NCBI GenBank assembly: GCA_036554605.1
Contig: DATBMY010000213.1
Span: forward strand, 1-12,434
Direction of reading: 5' to 3'
Source: DATBMY01 sp036554605
GTDB taxonomy: Bacteria > Acidobacteriota > Blastocatellia > UBA7656
DNA: 12,434 nt
The notes beneath the pieces are model-generated. The model was not told the origin of the DNA and ran no database searches. It saw only the letters and a program-made list of their open reading frames with translations. Positions 5,668-12,434 of the stretch are shown here, piece by piece; within the stretch, counting starts at the first letter, position 1; each line of letters begins with the position of its first letter. Position numbers and translations under genes: made by a program.

Positions 5668-5774
5668 AGGATAGTTCTGCTACTCCTCGATAATGACGCT
5701 GTTGTAAGTCTCCCGGTCTATGTTCGTTAGCCTGTGGCTCATCCCCGCCTCCAAATCGTAATTCGTAGTGATAA

Positions 5775-5796
5775 GTTCAGAGTTCACGCCGAGAGC
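5775..5796 (-). repeat. 22-bp inverted repeat, right arm
   Basis: Read on the minus strand this is an exact copy of 5041-5062. It lies 107 bp after the zinc-ribbon stop and about 100 bp before the SMP-30-like start. Confidence 0.75.
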
Positions 5797-5893
5797 CTTC
5801 TTGGATTTAGAGGCTCACAAGCTATTGCGAGGCGGTCAAATTATTTTAGTATCTTTTGAATTCATACGCGATTTCAACAATAATGGAGGAAGT

Positions 5894-7006
5894 ATGAAGA
5901 CCAGATCGCTTTTTATCCTGCTCATATTTCTAATCGCGCCCTCTATAATTTCCGCCCACGCAATCGAGGCAAAATTATTTGAAGGATCGAGAACGTACCT
6001 AATAAGAGACTGCCAATCAGCCAGTTTCCCGAACCTCATATTCAGCGAATCGAGCATCTTTCCAAACGAGGGATCGCTTCACCGGCCTGAAGACGGTAAG
6101 GCGCTCGCCGACGGGCGTATTATCGTCAGTGATGAGGAATTCGGTCTTAGAATTATCGAAAAGGATGGGAAAAGCCGCCCGTTCGGAAGATTCAAGCAAG
6201 CCGGATACACTCACAATCCGCCCGGGGCTCCAGCCGGTCCGAACGGCATGTTTCTCGAAAGCGATGGTCGCCATTTGCTTGTCGCCGATGTTTACAAGGG
6301 CAAGATCTACAGGATTGATACTAAAACCGAAGAGACGAAGATGATTTATGATCATCCCTTTGGGATAAACAGTCTCGTTCGCGACGGCAAAGGGGCGATC
6401 TGGTTCACACAGTCGGCGAGGAATGCGGAAGAGAAAGGCTTTCAAGACCTGTATGGCGCGATTAATCAGCCCGTCGATTCGGGCGCGGTCTTTTATTTGC
6501 CGGGGTCGGGAAATGATGTTAAGACTCCAGCGGTCGAAGCCGCAAGTAATATCTATTTCGCCAACGGGATCGCCCTCGACGGGCTGGAAAAGCATCTATA
6601 CGTTGCCGAAACGATGATGAGTCGAATACTGCGCTATGAAATTGACACGAGCAAAGGCGCTCTGACAAATCGAGAGATTTATCAATACGTAATCACACCC
6701 GATAATATCGATTTCGATAAAGACGGAAATCTATGGATTGCTTCACCCATCAGCAACAGAATCTTTGCGATTGATAAAAAATGCCGAAGCCTCCACACCG
6801 TCTTTACCGCTCCATCCGAAAGCAACGCCAGGATTCAAGACGAATGGATAAAACGAAGTCACCTAGGCAAACCTCTGCTCGAACTGCTCTCACCCGACTT
6901 GTGGAAACCGCTCCCCGGCGGCGCGCTCACGGGAATGTTCTGGTCGCGGGATTATAAAACTCTCTACGTTACGGGCCTTGGAAATGCTCTCTTGAAATAC
7001 GAATGA
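5894..7006 (+). CDS. Secreted SMP-30/gluconolactonase-like beta-propeller protein
   Basis: A 370-aa protein with a cleavable signal peptide (MKTRSLFILLIFLIAPSIIS, likely cut after AHA at 23), so it should act outside the cytoplasm. The mature part has repeated propeller strands of the SMP-30/gluconolactonase/LRE type: LADGRIIVSDEEFGLRII (71-88), GPNGMFLESDGRHLLVAD (115-132), ANGIALDGLEKHLYVAET (223-240) and PDNIDFDKDGNLWIASP (269-285). N224 and D270 stand where SMP-30 enzymes carry metal ligands, and N117 may be another, so a lactonase-type hydrolase is plausible but unproven. I chose ATG 5894 because GGAGGA (5885-5890) is four bases upstream and the signal peptide begins there. A longer frame from ATG 5768 crosses the 22-bp repeat and has no ribosome site. 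Codons are more A/T-ending than in the flanking operons. Confidence 0.78.
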   Translation: MKTRSLFILLIFLIAPSIISAHAIEAKLFEGSRTYLIRDCQSASFPNLIFSESSIFPNEGSLHRPEDGKALADGRIIVSDEEFGLRIIEKDGKSRPFGRFKQAGYTHNPPGAPAGPNGMFLESDGRHLLVADVYKGKIYRIDTKTEETKMIYDHPFGINSLVRDGKGAIWFTQSARNAEEKGFQDLYGAINQPVDSGAVFYLPGSGNDVKTPAVEAASNIYFANGIALDGLEKHLYVAETMMSRILRYEIDTSKGALTNREIYQYVITPDNIDFDKDGNLWIASPISNRIFAIDKKCRSLHTVFTAPSESNARIQDEWIKRSHLGKPLLELLSPDLWKPLPGGALTGMFWSRDYKTLYVTGLGNALLKYE

Positions 7007-7319
7007 GGTTTCAGCCTGACGCCTCGCGTAAGCGGGCGCTCGGCAGTAGGTAATTCAGGCATACTTCATTGCAGCGCTCGGATCACTTGCATTTCTTCAA
7101 TGCCACAGTGCTAAACGGATAGCACTTCCCCAGTTCTTTGTCGTTGCTGAAATCAACACTAACGGCGGGCGTCTTCTTTAATCCGTCGAGGTAGATCATA
7201 ACTGTATAATCCGCTCTCCGATCGGCCGTAAAGTAACTCTTGTGCGCTTTATAGGCCCGGTCTACTATTGATCACCGCTGCCCCTTGACTGGCGTCCTTC
7301 ATCCGATCAGGAGATAACC
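7007..7319. other. 313-bp gap with a minus-strand coding remnant
   Basis: No intact gene. It contains a start-less minus-strand reading frame (7083-7271), described separately. The 76 bases left of it hold only short repeats (GCGCTCGG twice, near 7048 and 7074) and no convincing terminator. Confidence 0.55.
7083..7271 (-). pseudogene. C-terminal remnant of a lost gene
   Basis: The minus strand has 62 open codons ending in TGA at 7085-7083, bounded upstream by a stop at 7274-7272. The protein reads like real coding sequence: AYKAHKSYFTADRRADYTVM, then IYLDGLKKTPAVSVDFSNDK, then ELGKCYPFSTVALKKCK. It is well mixed, with few rare residues and a natural basic end. No start codon with a ribosome site is present; the only ATG (at the M of DYTVM) has no good Shine-Dalgarno. 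I read it as the tail of a gene whose 5' part was lost by a rearrangement near 7275-7310. I do not recognise the family. Confidence 0.42.
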
Positions 7320-7946
7320 GTGAAACGCACAGGGGCAGTCTATTACTCACCGGCGCTCTGTATCTTTCTTATAGTATGCGCGTCTTGCAAAGAATCCGCG
7401 CGAAGTAACGATAGCCCGGACAAGACTTGTTCCGAGGTCTCTTCCGCTCAGGCTATTTCAGTTCGCGCGGGCTCAACGCCCAGGGGATGGGACAGATATT
7501 CTCCACCCGGTTTGAACATGTCGGTTGAACTGCCGGGCGCCCCTCAACTATATCAGGCTCCGGTACCTGAAGAAATGCGCCGTCATTATCGCAGCGTAGT
7601 AAATTATTTGTACAACGACGAGGCTCTATTCGTCATTCTCAGTTGCAATACAAGCAATAGAGGGCCGGTCAAATCCCCGAATCTTAGAGATTTCACAGCA
7701 GGCTTTGTTGATGGGTTCAAAAAATCGAGGAGGCTGTCAGACATAAACCTCACCATGATACCTGATACGCTTTGTAGAATTTTGTTGAGCGGCAGCTATA
7801 AGCGCGACGACGTCTGGTTTGAATTCGAAGGGTTTACTCAAGCTAAGGGTGAGAACATATGGATAGTAATGTTGTCGTATGCGAGAGGTGACGGCGAAAC
7901 CAAGTCGTTAGCAAAGTACGCTAGCGAGTCGGTAAGCCTGGAGTAA
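7320..7946 (+). CDS. Hypothetical lipoprotein
   Basis: A 208-aa protein of unknown family. The N-terminus is a signal peptide with a hydrophobic core (ALCIFLIVCAS) and a probable, slightly atypical lipobox ending at Cys23, so it is likely membrane-anchored and extracytoplasmic. A disordered linker (24-53) leads to a compact alpha/beta domain that opens with WDRYSPPGLNMSVELPGAP (57-75). That opening recalls the 'W..Y.P....SV.LPG.P' start of PsbP/DUF1795-like secreted domains, a weak resemblance. The start is GTG at 7320, supported by AGGAGA about five bases upstream. It stands alone; the gene to its left is a truncated remnant on the other strand. Its A/T-richer codon use matches the stretch from the tRNA to here. 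Confidence 0.65.
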   Translation: MKRTGAVYYSPALCIFLIVCASCKESARSNDSPDKTCSEVSSAQAISVRAGSTPRGWDRYSPPGLNMSVELPGAPQLYQAPVPEEMRRHYRSVVNYLYNDEALFVILSCNTSNRGPVKSPNLRDFTAGFVDGFKKSRRLSDINLTMIPDTLCRILLSGSYKRDDVWFEFEGFTQAKGENIWIVMLSYARGDGETKSLAKYASESVSLE

Positions 7947-7953
7947 GTTCCTG

Positions 7954-7983
7954 TTGCTGTCCGCCGCGCGACGCGGGGATAAT
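7954..7983 (+). promoter_or_regulatory. Possible promoter of the YkuE-like gene
   Basis: TTGCTG (7954-7959) and GATAAT (7978-7983) are 18 bp apart, placing the transcription start near 7990, 30 bases before ATG 8020. The -10 is good and the -35 only half matches. Confidence 0.3.
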
Positions 7984-8019
7984 GTCTCTATGATATGAAA
8001 TAAGATGGCGGAGAATTCT

Positions 8020-9291
8020 ATGGCTGCACTGCTCACCCTTATAGACCGCGCGACCTTCCTCATAGGGGCGAGGTTCTTTCTTTCGATCCTGCTTGTCGCC
8101 GTACAGATCTATATGGCTCGGGCCGCGATTCGTATCATCAGATCATTCGATATCGACTTGAAGCGAGAACGATTGCTGATCTTTTTTGTTATAGCCTTCC
8201 TCATAATAATCAACCTGCCGCTCGCCTTTTTTGTCGTGGAAGGACTGATAACTCCGCGAGACGTTTTGCTCTACATGCCCCCCTCCGAATACGAGCCGGT
8301 TATCCGCCCCTTCGCTTACGCGTTCTTCATCTGGTCGGTCGGGTCGCTCATGCTGGTCGTGGCCGCGCCGCTCTCGATGATCGCGCTTGCCGCCTTTCAG
8401 CTTATCAGGCGAAGGGGCGCCGGGACTGAAGCCGGCGCGCCCGCGCTCGACCTGTCGCGCCGCCGGTTCGTGCAGATGGCGCTTATGGCCGCCGCTTCCA
8501 TGCCGTTCGCGGTCTCGGCTTACGGCGCGCTTGCGGCGCGGTTCAGCCGTGTAATCGAGCGAGTCACCGTGCCAGTGGAGGGGCTCCCGGCCTCACTCGA
8601 CGGGCTTACCGTAGTCCAGATGAGCGATCTGCATTCGGGCCTCTTTATGACCGAAAGCCGTATGAAGGAGTATGTGCGGATCGCAAACGAGCTCGACCCC
8701 GATATAGTCGCGCTCACGGGAGATTTTGTCGCGACAAGCAGCAGCCAGGTGCCGGCGTTCATCAACGCCATCTCCGGGCTTCGAGCCAGATACGGCGTCT
8801 TCGGGTGCCTCGGCAACCATGATATGTACACGGATTCGGCCGGTGCCCTCGCTGAGGGTTTCAGAGAATCGGGCTTTCATCTGCTCAGAAACGAGAATCG
8901 CTTTGTGGATATTGGCGAGGCGCGCCTCAACGTCATAGGCGTAGATTTCATAGGAACCCGCTGGAAACCGGAAAGAGTGGTCGGTTTGATTCGCAAGGTG
9001 CCGCTCGACGGAACGACGCTGCTGCTTATGCACGCGCCGCAATATTTCCCGGAAGCGGCCCGCGCCGGAATAGATTTAACGCTTTCGGGTCATACGCACG
9101 GCGGGCAGATCGCGCTCACGATAGGCGACCTGATACTGACCCCCGCGCGGATGTCGACCATGTTTATCGCCGGGCTTTTCAAGATCGGCAAGTCACACCT
9201 CTACGTCAACCGCGGTCTTGGGACTACCGGCCCGCCCATACGAATAAACGCCCCGCCTGAGATAACACACATAACTTTGAGGGCCGTCTAG
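8020..9291 (+). CDS. Membrane-anchored YkuE-like metallophosphoesterase
   Basis: A 423-aa protein in two parts. Residues 1-130 hold three or four transmembrane segments (about 11-37, 52-76, 98-128). A Tat-like stretch SRRRF (146-150) and another hydrophobic helix (about 152-170) then lead into a calcineurin-like phosphoesterase domain. Its metal motifs are complete: SDLH (D203, H205), GD (D235), GNHD (N266, H267), MHAP (H338) and GHTHGGQ (H358, H360). GHTHGGQ and the C-terminal NRGLGTTGPPIRINAPPEI are typical of the YkuE/YaeI branch, which has been linked to lipid or UDP-sugar-lipid substrates; the substrate here is not known. The catalytic domain probably faces the periplasm. I chose ATG 8020 because GGAG lies six bases upstream; an in-frame ATG at 8005 has no ribosome site. 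Confidence 0.85.
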   Translation: MAALLTLIDRATFLIGARFFLSILLVAVQIYMARAAIRIIRSFDIDLKRERLLIFFVIAFLIIINLPLAFFVVEGLITPRDVLLYMPPSEYEPVIRPFAYAFFIWSVGSLMLVVAAPLSMIALAAFQLIRRRGAGTEAGAPALDLSRRRFVQMALMAAASMPFAVSAYGALAARFSRVIERVTVPVEGLPASLDGLTVVQMSDLHSGLFMTESRMKEYVRIANELDPDIVALTGDFVATSSSQVPAFINAISGLRARYGVFGCLGNHDMYTDSAGALAEGFRESGFHLLRNENRFVDIGEARLNVIGVDFIGTRWKPERVVGLIRKVPLDGTTLLLMHAPQYFPEAARAGIDLTLSGHTHGGQIALTIGDLILTPARMSTMFIAGLFKIGKSHLYVNRGLGTTGPPIRINAPPEITHITLRAV

Positions 9292-9314
9292 CGAGCCGCT
9301 CCCGATGCGGCGGC

Positions 9315-9344
9315 TTGCCCCGTCTCGCGCGCGGTCCATATAAT
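9315..9344 (+). promoter_or_regulatory. Promoter of rlmN, predicting a leaderless mRNA
   Basis: TTGCCC (9315-9320) and a perfect TATAAT (9339-9344) are 18 bp apart. The expected start, about 9351, coincides with the GTG-ATG start of rlmN (9349/9352). No Shine-Dalgarno sequence is present. Confidence 0.45.
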
Positions 9345-9348
9345 TTTC

Positions 9349-10497
9349 GTGATGATAAAGATCGCGCAGGTTAGAAAAAGGGAGTTGCTCGGGCTGACTC
9401 GCGACGAGATAAGAGAGGTCGTCGCCGAGCTTGGCGAAAAGCCTTACCGCGCCCGCCAGATTTATACGGCCGTTTATCGCCGCCGCGTAAGCGATTTCGA
9501 CCAGATGACCGATCTGCCCAAACACCTGCGCGCCGCGATAAAAGAAGTCGCTGTCGTGACTGACACGCGGGTCGAGAACGTATTCATATCGTCGGACGGC
9601 ACGCGGCGCTTCCTGCTCAAGCTCGGCGACGGGCGCGAAGTAGAATCGGTCTTCATGCCCGAAGAGAGGCGCGACACCATATGCATATCGAGCCAGGTGG
9701 GATGCCCGCTCGCGTGCGATTTCTGCATGACGGGCGTGATAGGCTTGAAGCGCAACATGACGGCCGGTGAGATTCTTTCTCAGGTGACGGTCGTGCTTGC
9801 CGAGGTCTATGGGCCGGCCCTCTCGCCGCGCGCTCCCGCAAGCATCGGCCGGCTCGGGCGCGACATGTCAGGCCGCGATCACGTCAGAGCGTCGCGCGAG
9901 GAGCCTTTTCCAGTAAACATAGTGATGATGGGAATGGGCGAACCGCTGCTCAATTATGAGAATGTTATCAAGTCGATCAGGTTGATGGCCGACGACGAAG
10001 GGATTGGCATACCCGCGCGCCGCGTGACGCTTTCGACGGCCGGGATAGTGCCGCGCATATACGACCTGGCGCGTGAGCAGGTGCGGCCGAGGCTCGCAAT
10101 CTCGCTGACGGCCGCTCGCGACGAGCTTCGCGACCGGCTCTTTCCAATCAATCGCAAGTACCCGCTCGCCCAACTCATAGAGGCGTGCCGCCGCTACCCG
10201 CTCGGCGAGCGCGAGCAACTGACGTTCGAGTACGTGATGCTCGAAGGCGTGAACGATTCGCTCGACGATGCGCGCGACCTCGCGCAACTGCTCAAGGGCT
10301 TGCGCGCGAAGGTAAACCTGATCCCGCATAACCCGGCGCCCGAGCTTCCTTACCGCGCGACATCCATGGAGCGCATACTCGAATTTCAACGCGTGCTCGT
10401 CGAGGCGAAGCTGCCCGCTTTCATACGCCGGCCGCGCGGCCAGGATATTTCGGCCGCCTGCGGCCAGCTTGCCGCCCGCCATCAGGCCACCGCTTGA
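9349..10497 (+). CDS. rlmN: 23S rRNA (adenine2503-C2) / tRNA (adenine37-C2) methyltransferase RlmN
   Basis: A 382-aa radical-SAM enzyme that methylates C2 of A2503 in 23S rRNA and, in many bacteria, A37 of some tRNAs. The [4Fe-4S] motif is C119-x3-C123-x2-C126 (GCPLACDFCMTG). The first of the RlmN-specific cysteines is C112 (ICISSQVGC). The methyl-carrying cysteine is C371 (ISAACGQL), so all key residues are present. GMGEPLLNYENV (195-206) binds SAM. Residues about 154-187 are an extra Pro/Ala/Arg-rich loop (from YGPALSPRAPASIGRLG) between the cluster domain and GMGEP, longer than in E. coli. The start is GTG 9349 or ATG 9352; neither has a ribosome site, but a promoter sits immediately upstream. 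It follows the YkuE-like gene by 57 bp. Confidence 0.95.
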   Translation: MMIKIAQVRKRELLGLTRDEIREVVAELGEKPYRARQIYTAVYRRRVSDFDQMTDLPKHLRAAIKEVAVVTDTRVENVFISSDGTRRFLLKLGDGREVESVFMPEERRDTICISSQVGCPLACDFCMTGVIGLKRNMTAGEILSQVTVVLAEVYGPALSPRAPASIGRLGRDMSGRDHVRASREEPFPVNIVMMGMGEPLLNYENVIKSIRLMADDEGIGIPARRVTLSTAGIVPRIYDLAREQVRPRLAISLTAARDELRDRLFPINRKYPLAQLIEACRRYPLGEREQLTFEYVMLEGVNDSLDDARDLAQLLKGLRAKVNLIPHNPAPELPYRATSMERILEFQRVLVEAKLPAFIRRPRGQDISAACGQLAARHQATA

Positions 10498-10611
10498 AAG
10501 ATCCATCGAGCTTGATAAGACCGGGGCCCGCGGTCTAGTATTCAGGGTTAGATGTCGCGCGCAATACCGGACGGCTTTTTGAATTCCCTGTAACTTCCCT
10601 CGCACTTTCCT

Positions 10612-11631
10612 ATGAGAGAATACCGACTCAAGAGTGTAAAAGAGATAGAGAGCAAGGGCGAAGGGCCCGAGCTTTCAGTCTTCCTGCCGGTCTTCAACGA
10701 AGAAGAGAACATAGACCTGCTCTTCGATAAGCTCAGCGCTTCGCTCGGTGGGCTGGGCCGCGCCTACGAAGTGATCTTCGTCGACGACGGCTCAACCGAT
10801 ACGAGCCTTGCGAAGCTGCGCGAGATTGCCTCCCGCGACGAACGAGTGCGGGTCATAGCCCTGCGCCGCAACTACGGGCAGACCGCGGCCATGAGCGCGG
10901 GCATCGATCACGCGAGAGGTCAGATACTGATACCGATGGATGCCGACCTTCAAAACGACCCCGAAGATATAGGTCGCCTGCTCGACAAGCTCGACGAAGG
11001 GTACGACGTGGTATCGGGCTGGCGTAAGGATCGCAAGGACAGATGGCTCACGCGCAGGGTTCCGTCGATGATCGCCAACCGCGTCATCTCCGCCATAAGC
11101 GGAGTCAAGCTGCACGACTACGGGTGCAGTCTGAAGGCGTACCGGCGGGACGTGCTTGCCGACGTGCGGCTATACGGAGAGATGCATCGCTTCATTCCCA
11201 TATATGCCAGGTGGGCCGGCGCGCGCGTAACGGAGATACCCGTCACGCATCACCCGCGCTACGCGGGCAAATCGAAATACGGGCTGTCGCGCACGATCAA
11301 AGTGGTATTCGACCTGATAACGATCAAGTTCATGTCGAGCTACCTGACAAAACCGCTCTATGTCTTTGGGACCGCGGGCTTGATCTGCCTGGCGATATCA
11401 TTTCTGGCGCTGGCTCTCGCGCTCTATTACCGTTTCGTGCAGCTCGTGCACCTGAACCGCATGCCGCTTGCGACGCTTGCTATGATAATGTTCGCGATGG
11501 GCATACAATTCATCTTCATGGGTTTGCTTGCGGAGATGATAGTCCGCACATACCACGAGTCGCAAAATAAGCCTACATATCTGGTGCGCGAGCGAATCAA
11601 CCTGGAAGAGGATGACGAGATTAACGATTGA
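10612..11631 (+). CDS. GT2 polyprenyl-phosphate glycosyltransferase (ArnC/GtrB/DPM1-like)
   Basis: A 339-aa inner-membrane enzyme. The cytosolic GT-A domain (about 20-235) shows SVFLPVFNEEENI (22-34), VDDGSTD (57-63), the DxD-type metal site DADLQND (110-116), the acceptor-side motif GCSLKAYRRDV (171-181) and the RYAGKSKYGLS loop (216-226). These are diagnostic of ArnC/GtrB/dolichol-phosphate-mannose-synthase-like transferases that move a sugar from a nucleotide donor to a polyprenyl phosphate. Two C-terminal transmembrane helices follow (about 248-272 and 285-311) with a short acidic tail. The sugar is not predictable. The ATG at 10612 lacks a clear Shine-Dalgarno. The gene overlaps the following WecG/TagA gene by 20 bases, so both products are probably made together for a surface glycan. 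Confidence 0.9.
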   Translation: MREYRLKSVKEIESKGEGPELSVFLPVFNEEENIDLLFDKLSASLGGLGRAYEVIFVDDGSTDTSLAKLREIASRDERVRVIALRRNYGQTAAMSAGIDHARGQILIPMDADLQNDPEDIGRLLDKLDEGYDVVSGWRKDRKDRWLTRRVPSMIANRVISAISGVKLHDYGCSLKAYRRDVLADVRLYGEMHRFIPIYARWAGARVTEIPVTHHPRYAGKSKYGLSRTIKVVFDLITIKFMSSYLTKPLYVFGTAGLICLAISFLALALALYYRFVQLVHLNRMPLATLAMIMFAMGIQFIFMGLLAEMIVRTYHESQNKPTYLVRERINLEEDDEIND

Positions 11632-12400
11632 TCGACTCTCCGGCGCCCGCGCGAACGTAGCCGGGGTGGAAGTCGATAACCTGACCGAGGGCGAGACCCT
11701 CGCCGTCATAGATGAGATTATCTCGCGCGGCCAGCCCGGCTTCATGGCCGTCGTCAACGCGGCAAAGATAGTCGAGGCCAACCGCAACGCTCGATTAAGC
11801 CAGGTGCTCAGGAAAGCCGACATCATTACCGCCGACGGGATGAGTGTCGTCTGGGCGTCGCGGCTGCTGGGCTCTCCTCTAAAAGAGCGCGTCACCGGGA
11901 TAGATATATTCGAGCGGCTTGTTGCCCACGCGGCCCGGCAGCGCCTGCGCGTTTTTTTTCTGGGTGCGCGCAAAGAGTCGGTCGGCAAGATGGTCGCGCG
12001 TTTTACGGCCGAGCATCCCGGCCTGATAGTCGCCGGATACCGCGACGGGTACTTCGCGAGCGCGGATTCGGCGGGCGTGGCCGAACAGGTGCGCCGGAGC
12101 GAGGCAGATATACTCTTTGTAGCGATGGGGTCGCCCGCGCAGGAATTCTGGATAGAGTCGCACTTTGCGGCGACCGGGGCGCGATTCGCGCTGGGGGTCG
12201 GCGGGAGCTTCGATCACCTGAGCGGGCTTGCCCGTCGCGCGCCGGTGTGGATGCAGCGCGCGGGGCTCGAATGGCTCTACCGGCTTGCAAGCGACCCGCG
12301 GCGTCTCTGGCGTCGCTATCTGATAGGCAATTCTCTCTTCCTATGGCTGGTCCTGAAACAAGGGATCAGGGGTCAGAGGCCGGGGGCCATGTCCGTATAG
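11612..12400 (+). CDS. WecG/TagA/CpsF family glycosyltransferase
   Basis: A 262-aa GT26 enzyme. Family signatures appear in order: VVNAAKIVEA (47-56), ITADGMSVVWASRLLG (72-87, with the catalytic-type D75), RVTGIDIF (93-100), RVFFLGAR (113-120), GYRDGYF (142-148), VAMGSPAQEFW (170-180) and GVGGSFDHLSGLARRAPVWM (195-214), followed by the basic amphipathic C-terminus (LEWLYRLASDPRRLWRRYLI) that holds TagA-type enzymes on the membrane. Family members add ManNAc, ManNAcA or glucose to an undecaprenyl-diphosphate-linked sugar during teichoic-acid linkage, ECA or exopolysaccharide assembly. The donor here is unknown. It starts inside the end of the GT2 gene, with GGAAG just upstream. The locus probably continues beyond the right edge; the last 34 bases hold no gene start. 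Confidence 0.9.
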   Translation: MTRLTIDRLSGARANVAGVEVDNLTEGETLAVIDEIISRGQPGFMAVVNAAKIVEANRNARLSQVLRKADIITADGMSVVWASRLLGSPLKERVTGIDIFERLVAHAARQRLRVFFLGARKESVGKMVARFTAEHPGLIVAGYRDGYFASADSAGVAEQVRRSEADILFVAMGSPAQEFWIESHFAATGARFALGVGGSFDHLSGLARRAPVWMQRAGLEWLYRLASDPRRLWRRYLIGNSLFLWLVLKQGIRGQRPGAMSV

Positions 12401-12434
12401 AGAACCGGCGACCATTGGACTCTCTCTTGTCTCG

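Noticed and set aside
5768..5893. Longer start for the SMP-30-like gene at ATG 5768
   Set aside because: It crosses the inverted-repeat arm and lacks a ribosome site; the internal ATG 5894 has GGAGGA and a classic signal peptide.
4788..8000. Second copy of the tRNA-Arg 3' end (attR)
   Set aside because: I looked for repeats of the T-arm and acceptor sequence downstream and found only matches of about six bases.
10518..10536. Hairpin AGACCG/CGGTCT after rlmN as an intrinsic terminator
   Set aside because: Only a 6-bp stem and no T-tract follows; not listed as a terminator.
1..12434. CRISPR array, transposase or toxin-antitoxin pair
   Set aside because: No regularly spaced repeats, no DDE or HUH gene, and no small antitoxin beside the nucleotidyltransferase-fold gene.

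Overview
The window is a bacterial chromosomal segment, mostly GC-rich, with compact same-strand gene runs, Shine-Dalgarno-led starts and one tRNA gene. The mix of families suggests a Gram-negative soil or water bacterium: PQQ-dependent sugar dehydrogenase, DUF3618, Holin-X and ElaB-like small membrane proteins, zinc-ribbon membrane protein, YkuE phosphatase, RlmN, ArnC-like GT2 and WecG/TagA. My best guess is Acidobacteriota (Blastocatellia-like). That placement is an inference from gene style, not a measurement.

Layout. (1) 1-2339, minus strand: a directon read right to left. It runs nucleotidyltransferase-fold protein, BON-domain protein, calcineurin-like phosphoesterase, a 40-aa membrane miniprotein, then the 5' part of a lipoprotein PQQ-dependent sugar dehydrogenase cut by the window edge. 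The first three genes overlap at their start/stop codons. (2) 2340-2789: divergent intergenic region holding a near-perfect sigma-54 (-24/-12) promoter that points right. (3) 2790-4630, plus strand: four genes for small membrane-anchored proteins (ElaB/DUF883-like, Holin-X/DUF1469, DUF3618, and a low-complexity ElaB-like protein), closed by a strong intrinsic terminator. (4) 4740-4812: tRNA-Arg(CCG) with its own promoter. (5) 4813-about 7950: an AT-richer, gene-sparse stretch. It carries a truncated tyrosine-recombinase N-terminus just after the tRNA, a perfect 22-bp inverted repeat flanking a zinc-ribbon membrane protein, an SMP-30-like secreted beta-propeller, a truncated minus-strand coding remnant and an unknown lipoprotein. 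It looks like a decayed island at a tRNA gene. (6) 8020-12400, plus strand: GC-rich housekeeping and envelope genes, namely YkuE-like membrane phosphoesterase, rlmN (probably leaderless), and an overlapping GT2 / WecG-TagA glycosyltransferase pair that probably begins or belongs to a surface-polysaccharide locus beyond the right edge.

How the genes may work together. The sigma-54-led four-gene block looks like an envelope-stress or membrane-shaping module. Its proteins have coiled or amphipathic soluble segments and short hydrophobic anchors. The two glycosyltransferases fit lipid-linked glycan assembly at the inner membrane. The minus-strand trio is translationally coupled and probably functions together, but its role is unknown. 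No CRISPR array, intact transposase, rRNA or toxin-antitoxin pair was seen.
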